A stretch of DNA of 64,000 nucleotides from positions 1 to 64,000 of the forward strand of contig JAOAPV010000074.1 in NCBI GenBank assembly GCA_025463055.1, in the 5' to 3' direction. The notes under the pieces were generated by a model. The model was given only the letters and a program-made list of their open reading frames with translations, was not told the origin of the DNA and searched no databases. Below, piece after piece: positions 17,687 through 24,988 of this stretch; within the stretch, counting starts at the first letter, position 1, and each line of letters begins with the position of its first letter. The translations under genes and the position numbers were made by a program. Source of the stretch: Candidatus Acidiferrum typicum. GTDB taxonomy: Bacteria; Acidobacteriota; Terriglobia; Acidiferrales; UBA7541.

Positions 17687-17710
17687 GGTTCGAACCCTCC
17701 ACAACCGCCA
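17687..17710 (+). other. tRNA 3'-end-like fragment
   Basis: GGTTCGAACC at 17687-17696 followed 12 bases later by GCCA resembles the T-loop and CCA end of a tRNA. No matching acceptor 5' half, D arm or anticodon arm lies upstream, and the T stem does not pair, so this is not a functional tRNA. It could be a remnant of an integrated element's attachment site, or chance. Confidence 0.3.
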
Positions 17711-17843
17711 AGTCGTTGTGTCTAAAGGCGAATACAGCGGGACTTAGGTAACCCTACACCTATCGCTGGATTGCTGGAGTTGCTGGCTATAAGTATTGTC
17801 CAAGAAGCTAGCCCGTGACATTTCATGTTTCAGGAGAGGAACC

Positions 17844-18458
17844 ATGAATCAATCTGTGGCAAAGGTGCTCTATGTGGCGGGTGTGACCACTTTCTGCACA
17901 TTTTTAGGCTGCTGGGCGGTGCTGGCCCACCAAGAGAACACGCCGACCAAACAGGAACGCGCGCGCAGCGCAAACGCCGCGTATTCTAATGAGGGATTTA
18001 TACGTAATGCGGCGGAAGCGAATATGGCTGAGGTGAAACTTGGGCAGTTGGCCCAAGAAAAAGCGCAGAGCCCGGAAGTCAAGAAATTCGCCGAGCGCAT
18101 GGTCAATGATCACACCAAGGCCAATGAACAACTGAAGCAGGTCGCCAACCAGGAACACGTCAACTTTCCTACCGATGTCAATAGCAAGGATGCCGCAACG
18201 TATCGATCACTCGAGAAGCTTTCTGGTCCAGAGTTCGATAAGGCTTATGCCCGGACGATGGTTCGTGATCATGAGAAGGATGTAGCGGAATTTAAACGTG
18301 AAGCCAGCACTGCGCAGACTGCGCCAGTAAAGCAGTATGCCCAGGAAACATTGCCAACCCTGGAATCGCACCTACAAGAAGCCAAGCAAATGCAGGCGCA
18401 GGTTTCGCGGGAAGGCGTAGGCAAGGGCAAGGCTAGCGGAGGATCTTCGCGAAGGTAA
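17844..18458 (+). CDS. DUF4142 family exported protein
   Basis: A 204-residue protein with an N-terminal hydrophobic signal (VLYVAGVTTFCTFLGCWAVLAHQ) and a helical DUF4142 domain: EGFIRNAAEANMAEVKLGQLAQEKAQSPEVKKF split here by AERMVNDHTKANEQLKQV, then YARTMVRDHEKDVAEFK. The paired VxDHxK motifs are the family hallmark and suggest a ferritin-like four-helix bundle; function is unknown. A strong AGGAGAGGA ribosome site precedes the ATG at 17844. A terminator follows closely, so it is a single-gene transcript. These proteins are often stress-induced in other bacteria, which is only suggestive here. Confidence 0.85.
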   Translation: MNQSVAKVLYVAGVTTFCTFLGCWAVLAHQENTPTKQERARSANAAYSNEGFIRNAAEANMAEVKLGQLAQEKAQSPEVKKFAERMVNDHTKANEQLKQVANQEHVNFPTDVNSKDAATYRSLEKLSGPEFDKAYARTMVRDHEKDVAEFKREASTAQTAPVKQYAQETLPTLESHLQEAKQMQAQVSREGVGKGKASGGSSRR

Positions 18459-18496
18459 GTTCGTAACAAGCTTTATAAATTCTGCTTCGCGGTACG

Positions 18497-18540
18497 AGAG
18501 CCGCTTCCCCTTCGCGGAGGGGAGGCGGCTCTTCGTTTTT
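18497..18540 (+). terminator. Rho-independent terminator after the DUF4142 gene
   Basis: AGAGCCGC-TT-CCCC pairs with GGGG-AG-GCGGCTCT around an 8-base loop, followed by TCGTTTTT. It starts 38 bases after the stop codon. Confidence 0.85.
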
Positions 18541-18626
18541 GGAGCGCTGCGAATTGACCGCGCCAGGACACCTCGCCTGCCCGACAAATGGTATAGTGCC
18601 GCCCGCTTGTGAAGGGGACGGACAGC

Positions 18627-20468
18627 ATGATGGATCGGCGGCATTTTGTGGCGACGTGTAGCGGATTGGGTTTAGGTTCGACCTTGTTCCCGGGCGTGCT
18701 CTGGGCACAGGCGCAGGCAAAGGGCGCGGCGAAGATTACGAAGGAAATGATTGAGGCTGCTGCAGCGCTCGCCGACGTGACGATCTCCGAAGAATACAAG
18801 CAGATGATGCTCGATAACCTGAATGAACAGGCGAAGGGCTACGAGGCAATCTACGCGCTGCATATTCCGAACTCCGTGGAGCCAGCGCTGCTATTTGATC
18901 CGGTGGTCGATAGCGCGAAGTACGAGACGGAACGGAAGCCGGAACGAATATCGGCGGCGCCGAACATTGCGGTGCCGAGAAATTTGGAGCAGTTGGCATT
19001 TGCGAGTGTCCGAGAACTGGCGGAATTGGTGCGCACCAAGAAAGTTTCCTCGAGCGCGCTCACAGAAATGTATTTGGAACGATTGAAGCGCTATGACGCC
19101 CGACTGAAATTTACCGTGACCTTGACCGATGAGCGCGCGCGGGCGCAGGCCAGGGACGCGGATCGTGAGATCGCCGCCGGGAAATATCGCGGGCCGCTGC
19201 ACGGTTTGCCCTGGGGCGCAAAGGATTTGCTGGCGGTAAAGGGATACCGAACCACTTGGGGTGCGGCGGGATTCGAGAAACAGACGGTAGATGAGGACGC
19301 GATTGTCGTGCAGCGGCTGGACGCCGCGGGTGCGGTGCTCGTCGCGAAGCTCACACTGGGTGCGCTGGCTGAAGGCGATGTTTGGTTTGGCGGAAAGACA
19401 CGCAATCCTTGGAATCCGGCGCAGGGCTCGAGCGGATCTTCGGCGGGGCCGGCGTCGGCTACGGCGGTCGGCTGCGTGGCGTTCAGCATCGGTTCGGAGA
19501 CACTTGGCTCGATTTCGTCGCCGTCAACGCGGTGCGGCTGCACGGGCTTACGCCCGACGTTTGGTTTGGTGCCGCGCACCGGAGCGATGGCTTTGTCTTG
19601 GAGCATGGATAAGCTGGGGCCAATCTGCCGGTCGGTGGAAGATTGTGCACTTGTGCTCAGCGCTATTTTCGGGCCGGATGGAAAAGATCGTACGGTGAAG
19701 AACGCTGTTTTTAATTGGGATGCGGAACTCGATTGGAAAAAGCTGCGCGTAGGATATTTGAAGAGCGATTTCGAACGGGAGCCTCAGCCGCAGGAAGATG
19801 CGCAGAAGGAAGAGCCAGCGGTCTCCGAGGAAGAAAAGAAGAAACGCGAAGAGCAGCGGAAGCGGCGGGCAGCATTCCAGGAGCGCGCGAAATATGACCG
19901 GCGGTTTGCTGAGGCGGCGCTGGCGAAGCTGCAACAGATGGACGTCGCGCTCATCCCTGTGGAAATGCCGAAATTTCCTTACGACCCGATGATTACGATG
20001 TTGACGGCGGAAGCGGCTGCGGCATTCGATGAGCTTACGCGCTCGGGACGGGACAAGCTGTTGACCGCACAATCCGCCGACGATTGGCCGAATACGTTTC
20101 GCTCGGCGCGCTTCATTCCCGCGGTTGAATACATTCAAGCGAGCCGCGCGAGGCGATTGGCAATGGGCGAAGTGGCGAAAATTTTTGACACGGTGGACGT
20201 CATTGTCGCGCCCACGGGCAGCCGGCAACTGGTGATCACAAATTTGACGGGGCATCCGGCACTTATTTTGCCCAACGGATTTCGCGGCGACGATGCGCCA
20301 AAGCCTCCGACGGAAGACAACGGTGACGACGATAACATTGGCGGTCCCGGAACGCCGGTTAGCTTGACGTTTCTCGGAAATTTGTATCGCGAGGCAGAGT
20401 TGTTGGCGTTTGCGCGGGCGTATCAGGACGCCACAGGCTTTCACCGTAAGCACCCGACACTGAGCTGA
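18627..20468 (+). CDS. Amidase-signature family hydrolase, Tat-exported
   Basis: A 613-residue amidase. MMDRRHFVATCSGLGLGS is a Tat-type signal. The Ser-cisSer-Lys machinery is present: Lys199 in LPWGAKDLLA, the GSSGSSAG loop and nucleophile Ser295 in SETLGSISSPS. These enzymes hydrolyse carbon-nitrogen bonds in amides. Relative to GatA-like enzymes it has an extra N-terminal region of about 110 residues and a charged insertion after the GSSDSG-like core (about residues 385-420, rich in Glu, Lys and Arg). AAGGGG precedes the ATG pair at 18627; a GTG at 18609 is less likely. Substrate unknown; exported versions may process peptides or wall amides. Confidence 0.88.
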   Translation: MMDRRHFVATCSGLGLGSTLFPGVLWAQAQAKGAAKITKEMIEAAAALADVTISEEYKQMMLDNLNEQAKGYEAIYALHIPNSVEPALLFDPVVDSAKYETERKPERISAAPNIAVPRNLEQLAFASVRELAELVRTKKVSSSALTEMYLERLKRYDARLKFTVTLTDERARAQARDADREIAAGKYRGPLHGLPWGAKDLLAVKGYRTTWGAAGFEKQTVDEDAIVVQRLDAAGAVLVAKLTLGALAEGDVWFGGKTRNPWNPAQGSSGSSAGPASATAVGCVAFSIGSETLGSISSPSTRCGCTGLRPTFGLVPRTGAMALSWSMDKLGPICRSVEDCALVLSAIFGPDGKDRTVKNAVFNWDAELDWKKLRVGYLKSDFEREPQPQEDAQKEEPAVSEEEKKKREEQRKRRAAFQERAKYDRRFAEAALAKLQQMDVALIPVEMPKFPYDPMITMLTAEAAAAFDELTRSGRDKLLTAQSADDWPNTFRSARFIPAVEYIQASRARRLAMGEVAKIFDTVDVIVAPTGSRQLVITNLTGHPALILPNGFRGDDAPKPPTEDNGDDDNIGGPGTPVSLTFLGNLYREAELLAFARAYQDATGFHRKHPTLS

Positions 20469-20499
20469 AGTGAGTTGTATACGGAAGCGCCGGAAAGAT

Positions 20500-20518
20500 G
20501 CCCGCATCCCATGCGGGC
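20500..20518. terminator. Weak bidirectional hairpin between convergent genes
   Basis: GCCCGCAT and ATGCGGGC pair perfectly around CCC, midway between the amidase stop and the stop of the minus-strand gene at 20530. Neither side has a good T-run, so its terminator role is inferred from position. Confidence 0.4.
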
Positions 20519-20529
20519 GCGCACCTAAA

Positions 20530-21495
20530 TTACTTCTTGTTTTCCTGCCGCTGCCGTTGAAGTTTGTTCGCCGTGGTGCGCAGTGTCTCTGGAATATTTT
20601 TGTTTGTGCATAGGCGCTTGAGGTCCAGCGGGTTGAGCATGGGAAGCATATGCAGGGTTACATCCAGCGGCGTCTTAGGATTATTCATTAAATTGCGGAC
20701 GACCACGTAGTTCTTACGAAAGTTGCGGTTCTTGGCGATCAGCCGCAGGATTTCATCCGTCAGGCTGGACATTGCCGCAAAGGCTTCCACTTCTTGATCC
20801 GTTAAACGCGGAGATTGCAGGACCGCGCGCTGGACCACTTTGTTGGAGTCACGAATCAGGGTGCGGCGCGCCTCGGAGCCTCCTTTGATGGCGAATTGCA
20901 CGCGCTGTGCAACGGTCATAGTGGCGAGCCGCTGAAGCAAGGTTTGCCGCTTACCGAGATCGGGTTCAGCCTCCAGAGCAGCTTCGGCCAGAGCGCCGTT
21001 ATCGATGGCGGTACCACGCAACTCATGTAACTGTGCCTTTTGCTCGGCCGTAACCGAGGAGCTGTGCTCGAGGGCGGCAGCTAAGGCAGGAGAGTCGCTC
21101 ACGCGCTCAAGTTCCTCCATCAGCATTTGAATGCTCTCCGTAGAGAGCGAGCGCACGATAGGGACCAGGTATTCCGCGCCGCAGTTCTTGTTGCGCACCA
21201 TGGCGTCGCCGATGCCGCTTTTATCGGCCAGATTTTTCGCGGCATACGCGAATAGCGCCGGAAGAGCGTTTTCGCGCGCAATCGCTTCGATAATCGATTC
21301 TGTGGGTTGCGAAAGCAGAGCGTCCTGCGCGCGGTTGGCCACTACTTCATCCGCATCGTGCGCCAGCACGGCGAGAATTTCCGAGCGATCCGCCGCGGAC
21401 ACGTGCGCACCGCCGCTACAAACGGCGATTTTGCGCTCGCGCGTCGCGCGTCCATGACGCAGAGCTTCGATGAGTTCAGGGCTGAGAGTTTCCAC
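20530..21495 (-). CDS. Alpha-helical repeat protein of unknown function
   Basis: A 321-residue soluble protein I do not recognise. It is almost entirely helical, with short repeated units of the form D-x-x-E-V-x-x-x-A-x-x-x-L (DADEVVANRAQDALLSQP, DSNKVVQRAVLQSPRLTDQEV), like HEAT or leucine-rich-variant solenoids, and ends in a charged Gln/Arg/Lys tail. There is no signal peptide or membrane helix. Its start overlaps the end of the RodZ-like gene by 20 bases, so the two are co-translated and the protein may work at the membrane with it. DUF2336-type proteins have a similar look; that is only a comparison. Confidence 0.7.
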   Translation of the reverse strand: METLSPELIEALRHGRATRERKIAVCSGGAHVSAADRSEILAVLAHDADEVVANRAQDALLSQPTESIIEAIARENALPALFAYAAKNLADKSGIGDAMVRNKNCGAEYLVPIVRSLSTESIQMLMEELERVSDSPALAAALEHSSSVTAEQKAQLHELRGTAIDNGALAEAALEAEPDLGKRQTLLQRLATMTVAQRVQFAIKGGSEARRTLIRDSNKVVQRAVLQSPRLTDQEVEAFAAMSSLTDEILRLIAKNRNFRKNYVVVRNLMNNPKTPLDVTLHMLPMLNPLDLKRLCTNKNIPETLRTTANKLQRQRQENKK

Positions 21496-22231
21496 TGGGT
21501 GCCAGCCTCATATCCTTTTGGCTGAGCACTATTGTACCGGAGCTTCCCGGCGAACCAATGGGCGGCATGGCCTGGCCGTTCAATTCCAGCAACACCGCGC
21601 TGGAGTCGCCGGCGGTGACCTCGAAGACGGTTTGTGCGGAGAAATGGCGGTTCTGCCCCGCTGGAATTTCGGAGTCAAGCGCCAGCTTGCCGTCCGCGAG
21701 GATGCGTACGCGAGTGGCTTTGGAAGTGGACACGGAAAGATCGAGCGGAGCGGAATTTGCCCTTCGAGACTCGCCGACGGTCACAGAAACGGGCTGCGCC
21801 GCCACGGATCGCGACGTAACCACGGAAGCTGGCTTGCCGCGCCGATACGCTGAGTATCGCCGCCAGCTGTAGACTCCGGCCGCAACCAGCGCGGCAATCA
21901 GCGCCAGCGCCCCGAGCGCTAATGCAACGGCAATCCATTTCGATGGCTTTGGAATGCGGTTCTCAGGATTTGACGCAGATTCCGCGGACTGATCGCCGCG
22001 CGCAAGATCGTATTCCGCCAGGAGGTGTTCTTCGTCGAGCCCCAGATAGCGGGCGATGGCGCGCACGAAGCCGCGGTTGAAGACGCCGCCAGGAAGCTTG
22101 GCCCAGTCTTCATTTTCCAGGGCTTCCAGAAAGCGCAAGCTGATGCGCGTGGCCACAACGACTTCGTTGGGCGAGACTTCGCGCAGCTCGCGCTCGCGCT
22201 TTAGACGTTCCCCGAAATTTCCCTTGGCCAT
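21476..22231 (-). CDS. RodZ-like protein: cytoplasmic HTH, one membrane helix, DUF4115-type domain
   Basis: The 251-residue protein begins with a helix-turn-helix of the RodZ type (FGERLKRERELREVSPNEV, ISLRFLEALENEDWAKLPGG, FNRGFVRAIARYLGLDEEHLL), followed by a linker, one membrane helix at about 99-122 and an outer beta domain (LDLSVSTSKATRVRILADGK to IVLSQKDM) matching DUF4115. In RodZ the HTH binds MreB rather than DNA and helps set cell shape. I chose ATG at 22231 since residues upstream read as noise. The downstream solenoid gene overlaps its 3' end. Whether it is RodZ proper or a paralogue cannot be told; no mre genes are nearby. Confidence 0.82.
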   Translation of the reverse strand: MAKGNFGERLKRERELREVSPNEVVVATRISLRFLEALENEDWAKLPGGVFNRGFVRAIARYLGLDEEHLLAEYDLARGDQSAESASNPENRIPKPSKWIAVALALGALALIAALVAAGVYSWRRYSAYRRGKPASVVTSRSVAAQPVSVTVGESRRANSAPLDLSVSTSKATRVRILADGKLALDSEIPAGQNRHFSAQTVFEVTAGDSSAVLLELNGQAMPPIGSPGSSGTIVLSQKDMRLAPSGNSQP

Positions 22232-22417
22232 GGATCGAACCCTGTAGGCGAAGCCGGCGCGACCGAAGCGCGGTCGACGAGAAGCGACGAGGCGCGGCGG
22301 CTGACGGCGGCGCACACTCGCGGAAGGTGTGGGCTCCCCTCGAGGGCACTATAGGCGGGGCCGCGAAGCGTGTCAAACAAAGGCAGCGACTCTGCAAAGT
22401 TTATGATTTTGGCTAGC

Positions 22418-23527
22418 TCACTCGAAACGAATCAACACAATCTCCGGCCTGCTGCCCACACGCATGGGAGGGCCCCACGTTCCCGCTCCGCTTGAAGTGT
22501 AAACCGTCAGGGCTCCGTGCCGGTTCAAGCCGTATGTGTACTGACGGAAAATTCTGGATGTGATCCAAGTGAAGGGGAAAACTTGGCCCCTATGGGTGTG
22601 GCCCGAAAGCTGAAGCGACACTCCCATCTTCTCCGCAATAGATAAATGATGCGGAGCGTGAGCCAGCAATATACTCGCTGTGTTTGGCTGCAAGGCCGCG
22701 CCGCACAAAACAGACTGCAAACGCTCCGGATGTGTCAGTGTGCTGTAGGTCACGCCTACGACCTGCAGGTCATCCACAATCACCTTCTCATTCACCAAAG
22801 CGCGAACGCCGCATTGCTGGAGTGCCTCGATGTATTGGTTTGGATGGGAGAATTCTTCGTGATTTCCCGTCACGCAGAATTTACCAAGCGGCGGAGACAC
22901 ATTCATCCATGGTGCAGCCAAGTGTTTTGGCTCTACCTTGGTTCCGTCGTACAGATCACCCGCGATGAATACGATGTCCGGCCGAAGCTGCCGCACCATG
23001 GCCACGATGCGAGAGATAAATGTATAGCCTCGGACGTGGCCCAGATGGGTGTCCGAAACCAATGCAGCCACCCTTCCACGCCACGACGCTGGCAAACCCG
23101 GCAGCCTGACATTTACGCGCGCAACGCGGATCCATGAAGCATTTGCGATTCCGTAGAGGCTAACCAGGAGAGCGGCGCCAAACAGCGCGGACAGCAAAAC
23201 GGACTTCTCCACGTGCAGGCCTGACAAACTGAACCCTGCATAGAGCACCCAGCAGAGGATTGCTGCCATGAACAGGAAATTCAGCGTGCCGAGCCCAACG
23301 CTGGCGATTGTATAGAAAAGCCGCACAAAGGCGTTGTAATAACGAGCGGCAAGAAGCGATGCAGCTACAAAGATTATAGACAGCAGCAGGAAGGCGATTC
23401 GGAGAAATGCGATCGCCGCTGGACCGGATGAGGGCGAGAAATAGCGCCAAGTTTCATAAACGAAGAGATGCCCAAGGAAGAGAATCAACTGAACTGTACC
23501 GACAAAGACCGCGAATCGAGCGCTCAA
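22418..23527 (-). CDS. Membrane-bound metallophosphoesterase (YkuE-like)
   Basis: A 369-residue protein with four hydrophobic helices in the first 140 residues and a calcineurin-like phosphoesterase domain after them. All five metal motifs are visible: VSDTHLG, AGDLYDG, TGNHEEF, LAHAPHH and SGHTHRGQ. YkuE-type enzymes hydrolyse lipid-linked or other phosphoesters at the membrane; substrate here is unknown. The start is TTG at 23527, supported by AAGGA eight bases upstream and the lack of any early ATG in frame. It is divergent from the GAF-GGDEF gene with only about 40 bases between them. Confidence 0.87.
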   Translation of the reverse strand: MSARFAVFVGTVQLILFLGHLFVYETWRYFSPSSGPAAIAFLRIAFLLLSIIFVAASLLAARYYNAFVRLFYTIASVGLGTLNFLFMAAILCWVLYAGFSLSGLHVEKSVLLSALFGAALLVSLYGIANASWIRVARVNVRLPGLPASWRGRVAALVSDTHLGHVRGYTFISRIVAMVRQLRPDIVFIAGDLYDGTKVEPKHLAAPWMNVSPPLGKFCVTGNHEEFSHPNQYIEALQQCGVRALVNEKVIVDDLQVVGVTYSTLTHPERLQSVLCGAALQPNTASILLAHAPHHLSIAEKMGVSLQLSGHTHRGQVFPFTWITSRIFRQYTYGLNRHGALTVYTSSGAGTWGPPMRVGSRPEIVLIRFE

Positions 23528-23570
23528 TCAGGCATTCCTTAGAAGTCGATTGGATGCAGAAGAATCGTTA

Positions 23571-24935
23571 ATGGTGCGTCCTAATACCCCGTCTGGCATG
23601 AAAATGCCGCCGCAGCAACTGGCAATGCCATTGAACGAGGGCGGGGAAGTGATGGCAACATGGCAACGCCTGTACTACGAGTGTGTTGCGCTGCTTTTTG
23701 CGGGGAGCCTATACTTGCGAAGATTTGCGGGTGGGTCGAGCCGCAGGCGCCGCAAGCTCGTAGAGGTTTGCCAGCGCACCCAGTTAATCTCTAAGGGTCA
23801 GGTTCAATCGAACGTGGAGGAAGTCAAGCCATTTCCTGCCGTCGAACGCCGCCGCAACCCGGCGGTGCCTTCCCAACATCGCGAAGCGGGCGAAATCGCC
23901 ATCTTCCAAGAGCTCGGCAAAGCCCTCACTTCTTCACTGCAACTCGATCAGGTTCTTCGCACCATCATGGAGAAAATCGACGAATTCCTGCGACCTGACA
24001 ACTGGTCGCTTCTGCTGCTCGATGAGGCCAAGCAGGAGCTTTATTTCGAGCTGGCGGTGGGCAAGGCTTCGCAAGCGCTGAAAGATGTGCGCATCAAAGT
24101 GGGGCAGGGCATTGCCGGCTGGGTGGCGCAGAACGGCGAAGCGGTTGTGGTTCCGGACACCTCGAAAGATACGCGTTTTTTCGGCAAGGTCGACGAAAAG
24201 ACGAAGATGGAGACGCAGTCGATCGTCGCCGTTCCCGTAAAGTTTCGCGACACCTGCCTAGGTGTAATCGAGCTCATTAATTGTTTCGGGCCGGAAGGCT
24301 TCGACGCGCGCGATCTAAATTTGCTCGAGGCGTTGGCGGACTTTGCCGCCATTGCGCTCGAAAACGCGCGTCACGTGAAGCGCATTCACGAGCTGACCAT
24401 CACCGACGATTGCACCACGCTTTACAATGCGCGGCACATGGGATTCATCCTGGAGACGGAAATTTACCGCTCGCAGCGCTATAACTACGAATTCTCGCTG
24501 GTCTTCATCGACCTCGACCACTTCAAGGAAGTCAACGACACGCACGGGCACCTGATTGGCTCGAAGCTGTTGGCGGAAATCGGCAGCGCTCTAAAAACGC
24601 ATTGCCGCCTTATCGATTTTGCGTTTCGCTACGGCGGCGATGAATTTGTGATCTTGTTGCCGCAGACGTCTAAGGACAATTCGCTGAATGTCGCCCGCCG
24701 GTTGCACAAAATGATACGCGAGACGCCCTGGCTCGAGCAGACCGGCCTGAAGGTCCGGATAACGCCGAGCGTGGGGGTAGCATCCTATCCCGTGGATTCA
24801 AAAACAAAAGAAGGGCTGCTGCATCTCGCGGACGAGGCCATGTACCTGGTGAAGAATACCAACCGAGACAGCGTAGCTGCCGCAAATATTGGAATCTTGC
24901 CGGATACGTTGGCCAATGCTGAATCCGCTAGTTAA
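23571..24935 (+). CDS. GAF-GGDEF diguanylate cyclase
   Basis: A protein of about 454 residues: an N-terminal region with a hydrophobic patch (YECVALLFAGSLYL), a basic linker, a GAF domain (IFQELGKALTSSLQLDQVL to ENARHVKRI) and a GGDEF domain. The active site is intact (RYGGDEF), and the product-inhibition I-site RLID lies five residues before it, so it should make cyclic di-GMP and be feedback controlled. No EAL domain is attached. Start choice is uncertain: ATG 23571 is listed, but ATG 23652 or a TTG at 23550 are possible. The lipopolysaccharide export genes follow on the same strand after 53 bases. Confidence 0.9.
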   Translation: MVRPNTPSGMKMPPQQLAMPLNEGGEVMATWQRLYYECVALLFAGSLYLRRFAGGSSRRRRKLVEVCQRTQLISKGQVQSNVEEVKPFPAVERRRNPAVPSQHREAGEIAIFQELGKALTSSLQLDQVLRTIMEKIDEFLRPDNWSLLLLDEAKQELYFELAVGKASQALKDVRIKVGQGIAGWVAQNGEAVVVPDTSKDTRFFGKVDEKTKMETQSIVAVPVKFRDTCLGVIELINCFGPEGFDARDLNLLEALADFAAIALENARHVKRIHELTITDDCTTLYNARHMGFILETEIYRSQRYNYEFSLVFIDLDHFKEVNDTHGHLIGSKLLAEIGSALKTHCRLIDFAFRYGGDEFVILLPQTSKDNSLNVARRLHKMIRETPWLEQTGLKVRITPSVGVASYPVDSKTKEGLLHLADEAMYLVKNTNRDSVAAANIGILPDTLANAESAS

Positions 24936-24988
24936 AGCAGCAACGCCTTCCGCTATACAGCCTCCGAGAAGTTTGCTTTACTGAATCT

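Noticed and set aside
17636-17711. A tRNA gene ending in GGTTCGAACC...CCA
   Set aside because: The T stem does not pair and no acceptor, D or anticodon arm can be built upstream.
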